Shown one piece after another: positions 1 to 10,865 of a stretch of DNA of 64,000 nucleotides. The notes beneath the pieces were generated by a model. That model saw only the letters and a program-made list of their open reading frames with translations. It did not search any database and had not been told where the DNA came from. Source of the stretch: Guadua angustifolia (lineage: Eukaryota; Streptophyta; Magnoliopsida; Poales; Poaceae); assembly GCA_036346375.1 (NCBI GenBank), contig CM070515.1:13848423-13912422 (forward strand). Reading direction: 5' to 3'. Within the stretch, counting starts at the first letter, position 1. Each line of letters opens with the position of its first letter. A program made the translations under genes and the position numbers.

Positions 1-52
1 CTTCATCTCGCAGACCCAGAAAAACCTAAAGGGGCTAACTAACAGAAGATAC

Positions 53-1295
53 CGGTTCCATCAAGTTGCGAACAGCCAAAGCCGGTGGAGGTAAACCATG
101 GGCAAAAGTTGCGCCCTGCACACCACCAGATATAGGCGTTCTAAACAGGCCAGCTCTGGATCCACTGGAGTCATATGTTGAAAAAGGCTCGCGTGACTTG
201 TCAGTTGTGATCGGCACGATAACTCCATTTTGACTTGAATCACTCTTTGACTGTTACATAGCAGTTTGTACAAATCGAACATGTATGAGTATGACCGATC
301 AAAAGGTAGTTAAAATTAAAATAAACTACTTAATCTTTTTTTTTCAGCAACAAGGAGAAGAATACTATCTTTGCGAAACTAAATCCGGAGAAATAATTCT
401 TAACTAATTTCATCACTCGGTAGTTTTCAACTGCTTGCTAAAAAAGAAGCTTCTTTCCATGCCATCTGAAAATCTCCCCAACCGATTTCAAACACACCAA
501 GCTTTAAAAACTAATTACACTTCGTAAAAACAAAATGGAACGATCCAGCTCTAGGTACTCCCCATACCTCGCATCCAATCCAACATCTAACATGTTAATT
601 ATGGTTATTCATATCTAGTCTTTTAGGATTTAAAAAGGTATGCCAGATGAATCCTAATAGGATTATGATTGCTACTTTTTTTCGGAGTAGGATTTCTACT
701 TGCTTTGAAAGATGACTAAATTTTTGTATAGTACAATGATCCAATGGTCAAAAAGATTCGAGAAGCTGTGAGAGAGCAGTAATAGTCAGTTTCACTAAAT
801 CTCTCTCTTGTCGTGATTGATTTAAGATCGTTATTTTTGTTCTATCTACGAGACTCATCCTCTTCGTTCCTAAGATCATTCATGCTCGCAACGTATATCA
901 CAAAACTCTAATCCACTCCAGAGGGCTGTTGTGCATAAGAAGTGTATCAGATTGTAACATAGTAGAACTCCCCCAACACAAGAAATCCAACCTCTTCCGG
1001 ATTCATCCAAAATTCCAGACTGCCACACCCGTCTACTCACAGCAACCAATACCCAAACAAAACCTCCATCTCTTCGTTGAGCGATTAAGCGTAGAAGCTT
1101 TGTTACCTTGTTGACGGGAGACCCGTTCGGGATGGCGCCGGCCTGCGCGTCGTCCTTGCCCCCTCCGGGCGCGGCGGCCGCGCGGAGGGGCCCGCACGGG
1201 CGGGCGGGGAGGGCTAGGCGGGACGGCGTCTTGTGGTGGTGGGCGGGGAAGGTCGGTAGGAGGGAGGAAGAACTGGTGCCCGCGAGAGCCTCCAT
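53..1295 (-). CDS. Plastid FMN-binding split-barrel (PNPOx-like) family protein, first two exons
   Basis: Two exons are visible; the rest lies beyond the left edge. Exon 1 is 1295-1107 (63 codons) and exon 2 is 250-53 (66 codons). Both introns begin with GT, the intron between the exons ends in AG, and both exons are in phase 0. Exon 1 starts at the first ATG and is rich in Ser, Ala, Pro and Arg with few acids, as expected of a chloroplast transit peptide. Exon 2 carries a run I recognise from plant proteins of the At1g51560/At3g21140 type: it contains GSRAGLFRTPISGGVQ and ends in ALAVRNLMEP. Family members have a pyridoxamine-5'-phosphate-oxidase-like split barrel and are related to the plastid glutamyl-tRNA-reductase-binding protein; the exact reaction is not established. 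The barrel itself is outside the window. The assignment rests on recalled family sequence, not on a search. Confidence 0.75.
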
Positions 1296-1300
1296 TGGAT

Positions 1301-1317
1301 GAGAGAGAGAGAGAGAG
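1301..1317. repeat. (GA)n microsatellite just upstream of a start codon
   Basis: About eight GA units lie immediately upstream of the minus-strand ATG at 1295, so they read as (TC)n in the presumed 5' leader of the FMN-binding protein gene. TC-rich leaders are common in plant genes and can act as core promoter Y-patches. No clear TATA box was found upstream. Confidence 0.8.
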
Positions 1318-2116
1318 TGGGAGGGAGCGGAAAGGCGTCGAGCGACGGAGAGGAGCCTGCGGGGACGGAGGAGGAAGGCGGCTACGGAGGAGAACGGGGA
1401 GGAGAAAAGCGGGGTTTGGTTTTAGGATTTTGAAAGGTAAGTTGGAGAGAAAAGGCAAGACATGTCGAATCTGGAGGCGTTGGATTGGAAATGGACGGGG
1501 ATCTGTTCCATCAAGGGATCCTTTCACCTTCCTTTTCCTGGGGCCGAATCATGGTGGAAACAGAAAGAGCTGTGGGTGATTAGATCATCCAAATGCCCTT
1601 TCCTTCCTTTTTGGAGAAAATTGCTGAGTTGGACTGGAGGGACCAAAATACTAAAACAAGCTTTGCTCACAGGATTCTCGTCAATTTTCATAGAAACCCC
1701 TATATTTAACAGTAGATATTTCATTTTCTCCAAGATTCCTGCTTCCCAAACGGGGCCTGGGTTAAAAACGGAGCCTAGCTAGGTTTTTGGAACATGGAGA
1801 CAAAATTTGAGGCGAATTGGTACGCAGTAAATTACCACCTCTGTTTCAAGTCCAAATTTCGATGGGTGGTCACCAGATTACTAGTTACCTTTTCTGGTCA
1901 CAGAGAGGCAAGAGCAGCTTTAATTTTATTGAACTACAACCAATAACGTCCAGTGAATTCATCACGCAACGACAATTAGAGTTACAATGTTTGCCCTACA
2001 TTATCCGCTACCCTGGTTTATACACGATGATCCAAAAGGGTTATAAGGTGAAATCAGTTGCCTTCTTTATTGATTTTGGCCTTCGAATCCGCCATTGCAC
2101 CATCGTTACCCTGCAA
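1318..2116. other. Intergenic spacer between two minus-strand genes
   Basis: About 800 bases separate the end of the methyltransferase gene from the start of the FMN-binding protein gene. The part nearest the downstream gene (1318-1450) is GC- and purine-rich and probably holds its promoter and 5' leader. The remainder should include the methyltransferase 3' UTR. Open frames here have no recognisable similarity. Confidence 0.5.
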
Positions 2117-4874
2117 TTATTTATCCATTAACGGAATAAGGATTCGTGTAACTGGTAATAATAAGGGTTCAACCAACAAGAGATGATTGTGACAAGATTG
2201 CTGACAGCTAACCTTTATACAGACATAAATATAGTGAACGTCAGGTTTTGGGCCAAGAAGTCCAACAACTGATGTGCTATCATCATCTAAAGGCAAAGGC
2301 TTCGTCAGTTCCCATGTCTGATTGGAACTTCTCTCCCATCTATCTGCAGTAGTCCCAGTGTAGACTCAAGGTCGTAAACAAATTAGTTTAAATATAACGA
2401 GAATGAATAATAGGTAAAATGTTTATAGTAGTCACTAAGGACAAATCTTTTATTTATAGCCTGGCAAAATTAAAGAATACATCAAAAAGGTCGAAGAGTA
2501 CATGAATGGGGGACATGGTTAAGTTGAACCAGAAGTAAAACTCACTAACCTATGACATGAAGCTTTATTGTCCAAAGCTGCAGGTCCTTCAGGAGACGCA
2601 ATCGATAACTTGGATCCCCATAAGTGATCTGTAGCATTGTGGGACTCAAAAAATGTTATAGACACTAGAAGAAAATCACATGGTTACTATGATGAGTAAA
2701 TAAAATACTAGATCGTTTACCAAAATGTAGACCCCTTTATCCTTGAGAATTCTGCATATATAAGAAAGAAATAGAAGCTATAGTAAAATAAACAGACATA
2801 TATCACAAACAAACATCAGTGTACTCTTTACCTATTCACCTCTTCTAGCATTTTAGTTGCATTCTCTTGTGAATTTTGGCCGCACTGCAATGAAACATCA
2901 TTCTGAGTATGATGCAGGAAGAATATCATAGAATCCTGGCAATAATTGACTCACCATAATAGAATCTAGCGTTCCTGCAAACAACAAAATGGGTTACAAC
3001 CCAATGCCATGATGCTTATGCATGTAGAGATGGTAGCAATGGGTAATGGTGGCAATTATTACGTTGGTAATGGTACCTTTGTCAATAACGGTATCGAATG
3101 AACCAGACTCAAAATCTGACATGTTCCTTACATCCATCTTCATATCTGTGTAAATAGCAGGAAGATAATATCAAATTAGTAGGTATATACTCCAAAGGGA
3201 TTCAATAATAGAAGGTAGGAAACAGATAGTATACATTTCATCTGAGGCTTATCGTGGTATTTCTTCTTCATTTGTTCGATCAACACCGATGATATATCGA
3301 TGTTGACAACATCCTGATAACCATCGTTAACCATGTCTTCACCAAAAACTGTGCAACACCCAAACATAGATTACAAACGTAAGTAATGTCAACTAAACCA
3401 AGAATGAACAGATTGACAATAATGAAGCAATCGCATCTAAGTCAGAAAGTGCTTAATGCTATAGTATCAAACTATATATGGAATTCTAGACTGAAAATTA
3501 ATCGTTGAAAACATCTCAGTTCCCAATTATCAACAATACAATCAGCAAGCATGGTAAAATCAATAATACAATCAGCAAGCGTGGCAAAAATAGATGCACG
3601 GATATTTATGCATTGCAACATCAAAAGGGGTAAGGATAAAATTTATTTTCATTAGCCTATGCCCTACTGTCAACACAACAAGTACTCAGCAAATAAGACG
3701 AGCTCGAAAACATTCCGCAACTAAACCCTTTCCATGCCTAAAAAGATGAGACCGAAAAAGGCTTTCAAGAACTTAAGACAGTGAACCTAGATGGATCACA
3801 GGGTCCATCATGTTTAAGCTCATGAATCACTTTCCCACATAATGTTATTTCAATTCCACCTTGAACAATTGTCAAGTGATTCGAGTCAAATAAAAGGTTA
3901 AAATAAATCATGTGTCCTTTATGGATTAAAAGTTTAATGCTATGATCTAAATATTATTACAGTTTGCTTAGAGGAAACTGACACATAAATTTCCATATTG
4001 ACTGTAATTAATCTGAAGCTCGTTGAATCAAGTAATAATTATCTTCTATTGAGTACAAGGTGCACCAACACCTATCGTCACACAACTGCATTCCAAAAGT
4101 TGCGCCCTTTTGCTGCCATATGCTGTGACACTGACAAGTGACAAGCAACCGGAGCCCATAAACAGTCACGCATGTCATTTCTGTACATGCTTTTTTTAGC
4201 CAGACACTTCGATGGTGACAAGGGACAGGAGCCCATAAATGCACCACATTTTGCATATGCTTCTAGCCAGACACTGTGATTGTTTCAGGCAATGAAGAAC
4301 GATCCGGCATAATATGTAGGCCTGTGAAGCCTTTCCCGTGATGTACTGAAATGTTAATGATTATGCTACTGCGCATATGGCATGCAATGGAACAAACGCC
4401 GTGTGATCAAATCCTTTGTGTGTAGTAGCATTCAATTCCATTCGTTCTACAGACATTCGAGAATCTCTAAAGCACGGACGGTTACATTGCACTTCACGTT
4501 GATCGATTCAATAGTCTCCAAGGACTCCCAAACCATCTCGAAATCACGAGCCAACGCCCAATTCTATCAACGGTGCGCTGAACACTACTACAGCGAAGAA
4601 CCGCGAGAAGGACCAGAGCGCTCACCACCGCCCACCACCGCCCACCAGCCAAGGAGCCAAGAGCACCCTCCCCTACGAGAACGGGGTACTCACCGGAGTT
4701 GCCGCAGCCGACGAGGAGGAGGCGTTGCTGCGGGCGCACGTAGAGCCGGAGCAGCGGCGCGAGGGCCGGGTACTTCTGGTACCAGTCGAAGGGCCCGGCC
4801 TCCTTGCGGTAGCGCTCGTCCCAGTACCAGGCCTCCCCGTACGCCTGAGAAGCGGGCCCTCCCCCTCCCGTCAT
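2117..4874 (-). CDS. SAM-dependent methyltransferase, EEF1A-lysine-methyltransferase/METTL13-like
   Basis: Eight exons join without a frame break: 4874-4694, 3348-3235, 3145-3077, 2974-2955, 2884-2832, 2751-2721, 2628-2550 and 2343-2117, giving 774 bases or 257 residues, the usual size of the small plant family members. All internal introns are GT-AG. Residues 53-60 (LLVGCGNS) form the SAM-binding motif I. Exon 2 gives the acidic motif VVNIDISSV, exon 3 MKMDVRNMS, exons 3-4 DKGTLDSIM, and exon 7 ITYGDPSYRLRLL. The last exon contains LLGPKPDVHYIYVCIK. Relatives methylate lysines in translation elongation factor 1A; the substrate here is inferred. The last 30 or so residues after CIK look unconserved, so a further splice at 2200-2190 cannot be excluded. 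Intron 1 is about 1.3 kb. The first exon is strongly GC-rich, as in many grass genes. Confidence 0.87.
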
Positions 4875-5377
4875 CCCCCCTCCTCCTCCGGCTCACCAAG
4901 GCCTCGGATCTGGTTGCGCGACGCCGGGAATGGCAGCTTCAACGCCGCTCCGGCCGGCAAGGACAAGGAGGCTTATTGGTAGAGTCAGAGACCAGAGGGT
5001 TCCGGATCGGCGGTCGCCTCGGTGGGCGTGGTGGTCTGGTTCGCGCAGCGGTTGCGATTTGCGCAGTGCGATCCCAGTGTTGATGACGCGACGCGATGAT
5101 GGGATGCGGTTTCGAAACGTGGATAAGGATGGCGACCAGCGTTGGGACTCGCGACGGGGAAACACTGGGGCTCAGCCCAGCCCAGCCCAGGTTTACATGG
5201 TCCCAGTATCGGGCCTGAGAAAATATTGTTGTGCCGGAAGCTGGGATCCATCAGGGCACTGTTAGGCCGTGGAGAGGACTCTTGTTGATGCTTATATCGT
5301 TGAATTCATTTGGACGGGCCAGGAACCATGGAATACCGGCCATTTCATTGGTGTACTCTACAGCTTCTACGATGCTA
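4875..5377. other. Upstream region of the methyltransferase gene
   Basis: This GC-rich stretch grades into ordinary sequence and presumably holds the minus-strand methyltransferase promoter and 5' leader. No TATA box was identified. Several overlapping open frames on both strands reflect base composition and have no recognisable similarity. Confidence 0.45.
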
Positions 5378-5385
5378 GTAGAGGG

Positions 5386-5758
5386 CAGGATTCGCAAAAT
5401 TGATCAAAATCGCTGGAAAATCGTGATTTTTGTTTGTATCAGCGTGGCTCGGCTTCTAAAATTGTTCGGTAAACTGATTCAATTCAAAAAAAATTCAAAA
5501 ATTTAGAAAAAATTATGTGGTGTAAATTGGTGAAAATCACTACGAAAATCGCTCAAAAAAAAACGTCCGCTAAAAAAATTCAACTAGTATGTCGGTTTTC
5601 ATGGAAATCAGCCGATTTTCCATGAAAATAGTTGATGTTTTATTTTTCTTTTCAAAAAACTTGATTTTGAAACTCTACAATTTTGATCAATTTTCAGCTT
5701 GGTGCTCCCAATTTTCAATTTTTAAATGATTTCCTCCGAACCGATATTATTAACCCTG
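5386..5758. mobile_element. Non-autonomous hAT-like element with 8-bp target duplication
   Basis: The element begins CAGGATTCGC and ends TTAACCCTG, so the ends are short inverted repeats of the hAT type (CAGGR). It is flanked by GTAGAGGG on the left (5378-5385) and CTAGAGAG on the right (5759-5766), six of eight bases identical, which fits a decayed 8-bp hAT target duplication. The interior is AT-rich, with runs such as AAAATCG in both orientations and no coding capacity. Related copies are at 8118-8470 and about 45310-45740. Confidence 0.6.
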
Positions 5759-5781
5759 CTAGAGAGTTTTTATCGTGCTGC

Positions 5782-5820
5782 CTAGGAGGTACCAGGATTC
5801 TTAGTGCCTTCACATTAAAC
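5782..5820 (+). repeat. Short direct repeat, uninterrupted copy
   Basis: This 39-base segment (containing GGTACCAGGATTCTTAGTG and ending CACATTAAAC) occurs again at 6288-6309 plus 6648-6667, where the second copy is split by a MITE. The uninterrupted copy therefore serves as an empty-site reference for that insertion. Confidence 0.75.
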
Positions 5821-5875
5821 TCTCGTTAACCCTTCATGCTAAGCTCGATAGACGAGATGGTAAACAATCTCGTTA

Positions 5876-6135
5876 GGTTATACCCAGTGCATGATAACAT
5901 ATCCATTTAATGTATGCCACATAAGCATTTGATGATGTGGCAAGAGAGATAGAGGGGAGAAAAAAGGTGTATCTTGAGGAAGATACCACGGGAGCGAAAT
6001 CATAGACATTGAAACTTGAATCATCTAAGTGACCCACAATTCATACTCTCATACACATCTAGCATTTAATTATCTTGTAGGGACTAAGAAACAATCCATG
6101 ATACCATGCATTGGGATAGTTGTATCTTCTATAAT
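5876..6135. mobile_element. Possible small MITE with imperfect inverted ends
   Basis: The left side reads TTATACCCAGTGCATGATA and the right side, on the other strand, reads CTATCCCAATGCATGGTATC. These are imperfect inverted repeats of a type common in Tourist-like grass MITEs. Boundaries and target duplication are not clear. There is no coding potential. Confidence 0.35.
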
Positions 6136-6309
6136 ATCATATGATATGATAACTTTGAATATTGTGATAAGATACAATGCACTATAAATAGCCTTACCAC
6201 GCTCTTGTTTTTCCGCAATCCATAGCTTTTGCTGATGATCATTGTTCGGAATCATTGGATAGGCTTCTACTAATCAATGTAATGTTTCTAGAAGGTACCA
6301 GGATTCTTA

Positions 6310-6647
6310 GGGCACTTCCAATGCAAAGTATCTTAGATAGTTTCTTAGAGGAGAGAGAGTCAATAAGAAGCTAGAAAGAAAGCAATCATCTGATCACAGA
6401 TATATCTTAAGTATTTAATGCATACTCCTCACGATTGGTTGTTTTTGTTGCTTGGGCCTATTTAAAAACTAGTACACCTTACAATAGGGTTTCTTCATCG
6501 TTTCATAACTTTGGAATCGTGAAGAAAGCAGGTTTCTTAACTAAGAAAGCGGTTTCACCCTCTCTCCTTATTAACTTCATTCTTGCATCACCGATATTAC
6601 CTACGTGGCACTTTAAAAATCATCTAAAAATCCCACTGAAAGTGCCC
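6310..6647. mobile_element. MITE with GGGCACTT inverted ends, with an empty-site paralogue nearby
   Basis: The element starts GGGCACTTCCAATG, and its right end reads GGGCACTTTCAGTG on the other strand. It is flanked by TTA on the left and TAG on the right. Comparison with 5782-5820 shows the insertion falls within TTAG, duplicating TA or TTA. TTA duplication plus GGG ends point to the PIF/Harbinger (Tourist) group; a strict TA duplication would point to Tc1/mariner. No transposase frame is present. Confidence 0.65.
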
Positions 6648-6866
6648 TAGTGCTTCACATTAAACCACGGAGGCTCAACCGCTCAAGTTCCTGTCGTATC
6701 TTTGGCCAGGAACAATCTTGAGTAAAGGGAGCCTTAATGTCATTGATTAGAAATCCCCACCAGTGAACCACCACCACCTTCCATTAAGGGGTGGAAAGGA
6801 ACACGAATCGACTCGTACGGTCGTACCTATCCCGGTGGACTGGAGTTATGTTTTCTGCTGCAGTTT

Positions 6867-7081
6867 AAAGGTCTATTTGGTATAATTTTAAATCCTAACT
6901 TATAGGCTAAAATAAAGTGAATTAAGTTTATATTTTTATTCTAAAATATAAATAAGATTATTCATCTAAACACTCTTAATATACTCACAGCTCCAGCTCC
7001 ACGGATCTGGTGGAGCTAGAAATACCCAGCTCCACCGGATCCACGGATCTAGTAGAGCCGGAGCCGTACCAAACACACCCT
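6867..7081. mobile_element. MITE, first of two tandem relatives
   Basis: Ends are variants of a GTTTGGTA-type inverted repeat (left GGTCTATTTGGTA, right GTACCAAACACACCC). The interior shares with 7086-7275 the blocks GGCTAAAATAAAGTGAAT and AGCTCCAGCTCCACGGAT. It is a non-coding, non-autonomous DNA element of unassigned superfamily. Confidence 0.55.
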
Positions 7082-7085
7082 AAGA

Positions 7086-7275
7086 CTTTGTTTGGTAGAG
7101 TTCTAGATCTCAGTTTCATCTCAGATCTAAAGTTTGTAAGCTAAAATAAAGTGAATAAAGTTTACATTTTTAGTCTAAAATGTAAATAAGATAATTCACC
7201 TAAATACTTTTAATATACCCATAGCTCCAGCTCCACGGATTTGATGAATCTAGAGTTGTGCCAAACACAACCTAA
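7086..7275. mobile_element. MITE, second of two tandem relatives
   Basis: This copy starts CTTTGTTTGGTAGAG and ends GTGCCAAACACAACC. It shares the interior blocks of the preceding copy in the same order and orientation, so the two are adjacent insertions or a tandem duplication of one family. It is shorter by about 25 bases, mainly in the AGCTCCA-rich part. Confidence 0.55.
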
Positions 7276-7701
7276 TTTGTACCGTTGGTATCGGATCAGT
7301 GTAGCCTTTGCGGGTCAAACATGCAAGACTTTCCAGTTTCGACTGTGCAAGATGTTAGTACTCCGTTGTTCGAGCTTTTAAGACGTATTTCTTATTAGCA
7401 CATAGATAAAAGATCAAAAATAACTAAATTACCTCTAATTATTAATACTAAGCAGTATTAAATATGTGCATGTATGTATGTAAAGAATATAAAGTATTGA
7501 TGGATATTTATCAGTAAGTATATAGGGACCTTCACACCAATTTTCTATCAGAATATAAAATATGTTTTATATTTATAGATGAGACTTTTAAAAAATAAGA
7601 CTTATAAATTTGAAAATTTGAAAGAAAGGAGTACTAGTTTTGGATCTTTGTATAGAGTAGGTAAGAGTCTGGCTCTTACGCAGTGAATCCTGCGTATATT
7701 A

Positions 7702-8001
7702 GGGCATGTACAAAGGTTGAGTCCAACTCAATCTCTTAAGTAGTCTACATCGATAAGTCGGTTCATTATCTGAGGTTGTCTCAAAAATTTGTCTCTTTCA
7801 TTAAATGCTTGATAATTAATTTTCTGCATGGCTCTCCAACAGACGGCTCTAGCGTCGTTGTTTTTTTATTTCCGCGCCAAGAGTCGTTGTTTCACGAAAC
7901 AACTCTGTTTTTCTCTCCTTCTCATCTCTCCCCTCCACGTCAGCTTTTCTGCCTATGTGGCAATTTTTAGGGCTAGCAATTAATGCCCACTGTACATGCC
8001 C
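7702..8001. mobile_element. Tourist-like (PIF/Harbinger) MITE with perfect TTA target duplication
   Basis: The left end reads GGGCATGTACA and the right end TGTACATGCCC, a perfect 11-base inverted repeat. Both sides are flanked by TTA (7699-7701 and 8002-8004), the target duplication typical of PIF/Harbinger elements. Length is 300 bases with no coding potential. Confidence 0.85.
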
Positions 8002-8117
8002 TTACGTACATGATCAATAGCATTGTGACACTTGGCATTTTGGTTTGACCGTTACTTTCGATAAAAATACCGAGTTGTTGAGGGCATTCTCGCTAATATT
8101 TCGGCCTAACAAGAACG

Positions 8118-8470
8118 CAGGATCTCCGCTGACCATTTGAAAACTGCGGTTTTTGATCGTATCGTTACGATTCAAGATTTAAAACCGATCAGTAAATCAG
8201 TTTAGTTCAAAATATTTCAAAAAATGAAAAAATTTATGCGATATAAACCGGTCGAAAATCGGTAAAACTACTCGATTTTCGAAGAAAGAGCGAAAATCGC
8301 TCTAAGGAATATTCAATTGGCCGGCGAGCGGTTTTCGATTTTTTTAATTTTTTTTCAATTTTTTTGTTTCTTAACCCTATGATTTCTAACAATTTTTGAG
8401 CGATTTTGGACTTGATATTTCTGATTTTTAAATTTCAAATGGTTTTTTTAAAATAGTTTTGTCAACCCTG
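8118..8470. mobile_element. hAT-like element related to 5386-5758
   Basis: It starts CAGGATCTCC and ends TCAACCCTG, matching the ends of the copy at 5386-5758. The AT-rich interior with TTATGCGATATAAACCGGT and GAAAATCGCTC blocks also matches. No target duplication is readable, so the boundaries are less certain than for the first copy. Confidence 0.45.
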
Positions 8471-9138
8471 GCGTGCAGCCACCTTGCATCACACGCCGAT
8501 CTTCTGTGCGTGCAGCGAGACTCTGAGGTCACCGAAGTTGAGTTCAGTGAATCGCGGTCAATTTATTGCGGATCTCAGGCTCATGGAGATTCCCCACATG
8601 TTTTATTAGATTTTTCTAATTCAAATGGAATTCATCCTAGACATTATACATGGAGAAGAAATGCTTAAGTTATTGTTTTCTTTGTTTTTTTATATTTTGA
8701 CAATTTTCTCTGTCTAGCTTGTTCCATCGGAACAAACGCAATCTTTGAGTTAGTTGGGGGTGACTCAGGAGTCAAGATCAGACGATACTTAGTCAAATTA
8801 GTAGAGAACATGACTACATGAGAGACATTTGGCTTTATCAATTTTGTATTGTACATGTTAGCAAATTTGTTTTCTTCCTATTTGTGAAAATTAGAGTCTG
8901 TCTAATGTTGAGTTGTGTTCTCACATACCTGCAGGTTAGGTATGTATTTGTATTGTGTGTAATGGACAAATTCATTCGTTTGTAGTTGTGTACTTCCTTG
9001 ATTTTTTTTTTTCAAACTGATCTCCTATTTCCCGCTTTGCTATCTTTGAAAATTTGTGATGCCCTGTTCTCTTGTCATGCCCTGCCTTCTTCAGATATCA
9101 GAAATCTATTTCCCACATTTAGGCCTTGCTTAGTGCTA
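8471..9138. other. Intergenic sequence without recognised features
   Basis: Both strands were read. Only short open frames without recognisable similarity are present, and no clear repeat ends, RNA gene or promoter was seen. Confidence 0.5.
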
Positions 9139-9146
9139 CAAGTTCG

Positions 9147-9536
9147 CAGGGATGATAGCGGATATCGAATTTACGAACAAATTCGACATTTTAAATAGAT
9201 ATATAACGATTTTGGTTTTCATTTTTTAACACTTTACTTAAGCTCATTATAAAAAATAAGATTATAAAATTAGATAAAAAAATTACGCATTATTTGCTTC
9301 CATAAATAAAAGGTGAAAAAATATCCGAATCCGTATCCGATTGATATCGAATTTTGTTTCTATCATTTAAATAAATATATAATGAATTTGAGGTTCATTT
9401 TTTATGAATTTGAATAAGCTCAACACCACAAACAAGAATATGAATTCGGATAGAAAATTCTATATCCTATTTGTTTCCTATTGAAGAACAAAGACAAAAA
9501 AATTGATATCCGAATTACTATCCGTTTTCATCCCTA
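9147..9536. mobile_element. Non-autonomous hAT element with perfect 8-bp target duplication
   Basis: It begins CAGGGATGATAGCGGATA and ends TATCCGTTTTCATCCCTA, that is CAGGG/TAGGG-type inverted ends as in hAT elements. The target duplication CAAGTTCG is exact at 9139-9146 and 9537-9544. The AT-rich interior contains further copies of the ATCCGA/TCGGAT motif, probably subterminal binding repeats. No transposase frame. Confidence 0.9.
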
Positions 9537-9632
9537 CAAGTTCGTGATCATGTGTAGCTTGAAAACTGTTTAAAGCTTTTTTTTCACACGAATTGATTTT
9601 GATTGTCATCTCTACTTCACAACCAACTCTTG

Positions 9633-10035
9633 TGTTGTGGGCGTTTTTAATGGGCAAGGTTTAGGCGTCGTCACAAGAGGTTCGGTGGACACAAATCGCT
9701 AAGCATAGCAGTGACCGATTAGAATTCGGTGTGATATGGTTTAAGTTAGCGAGAAATAGTAGTATATCTTATCTCTTTAAATTAGTTAAGTATTTGGATA
9801 TGTTTGGATATGCTTATCCTTATTTAGTTGTAGTTTGCATGGAATAATTAGTGTCGAGGCTTCCTAGTATATAAAGGATTGTCCGGCAACTTTGGAAGGC
9901 AATAAAGAAATTGATTGATTCCTAATATGAGAGCAGAGCCTCCTGCGCCGAAGATCGGCCCTAGGCTAGGAGGCGTTAAATCGACCCTATCTTCTTGTTC
10001 CTCATCTATTGTCGCCATAAACCTAGACCATATCA
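9633..10035 (+). mobile_element. 5' LTR of retrotransposon A
   Basis: This block is repeated in the same orientation at 28448-28860. Both contain the long shared block around TATCTTATCTCTTTAAATTAG, a TATATAAAGG promoter box (about 9867 here) and the end CCATATCA. A tRNA primer-binding-like site follows directly. The start is placed at TG after CTTG, because the other LTR is followed by CTTGT, a possible 5-bp target duplication that lost one base. The start is uncertain by up to 30 bases. Confidence 0.75.
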
Positions 10036-10037
10036 TT

Positions 10038-10048
10038 TGGTATCGAGC
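10038..10048 (+). other. Primer-binding site of element A (initiator tRNA-Met type)
   Basis: TGGTATCGAGC lies three bases after the LTR end. The usual plant site complementary to initiator tRNA-Met is TGGTATCAGAGC, so one base is missing here. The position supports a plus-strand LTR retrotransposon. Confidence 0.7.
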
Positions 10049-10050
10049 CA

Positions 10051-10850
10051 ACCCACCACCACTTCCATGGATTCATTGAGGAAAACAGTGGTATGATGTT
10101 CGAGATGATGGGGCGCATATGGCTATGGCGTTGGAGAAGGTAGACGAGGTTGGAACAAGCGGTTTCAAGCTCAATTGGAATTAAGCGAGCCAATGGCGCC
10201 AAGGAAAAGGTTTCGGGGACGAGATGGAAGGAGGAGGAGGATCGCGACATGGTAATCGTGGAGCACCCGATTTCATAAGTTGTCCTTCCCAATTTATGAT
10301 GGCAAAAAGATCCTGCCATGGTTGAGCAGATGTGGCAGTTCTTCGCAGGCGGCGGACATTAGAGGAGAAAGGTATGGCTCGCGTCGTACCACATGACGAG
10401 GCGACATAACAATGGTATTTGATTGGAAAAGAATTAGGGAGTACCAACTGCCACGTTTTGTGGTGCATGTGAATCTTAGCTTTGGTCCTCCTATCCAAAA
10501 TAATCCGTTGGGAGAACTCATCGATTCGTCGGTGAGTACGGTGTCCAAATATCAAGAGCAATTTCTTGCCCTTCTTTGCATTTGTGAGGATATAATGGAG
10601 AAGCGGCAAGTGCAGATTTTTACACCGGTTTGCGCAATCCATTGCGAGCGGATGTTGAGATGCAAAACCCATAACACTAAAGTGGCCATGAGCCTTGCGG
10701 GCGTATGAGAGGCGGCCGGAGGTAGAAGAGGAGGATGGCATTACAATTCCAGCCAAGGTGACAACCAATACCAAGTCTGTCGCTTCGGACCGAGGAATGG
10801 GAAGCAGTAATCCTCCAATTAACTCCTGTCGACGATTCGGGAACCGGTCC
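10051..10850 (+). pseudogene. Decayed Ty3/gypsy gag of element A
   Basis: Fragments in different frames resemble plant gypsy capsid: LSFPIYDGKKD near 10280, then FGPPIQNNPLGEL and YQEQFLALL in a plus-strand frame between 10412 and 10708. An intact copy would run on through a zinc knuckle into protease and reverse transcriptase. Frame changes are frequent and no pol follows, because the sequence is cut at about 10850 by element C. Not functional. Confidence 0.75.
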
Positions 10851-10865
10851 CCTGCCGAGCTTACT

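Noticed and set aside
876..1106. Extension of the exon-1 frame of the FMN-binding protein to 139 codons
   Set aside because: The frame reads through a good GT donor at 1106; joining 1107 to 250 restores family sequence, so the extension is intron.
4382..5083. Plus-strand open frame of 233 codons
   Set aside because: It runs antisense across exon 1 and the promoter of the methyltransferase gene; Arg/Pro/Gly-rich shadow of GC-rich DNA.
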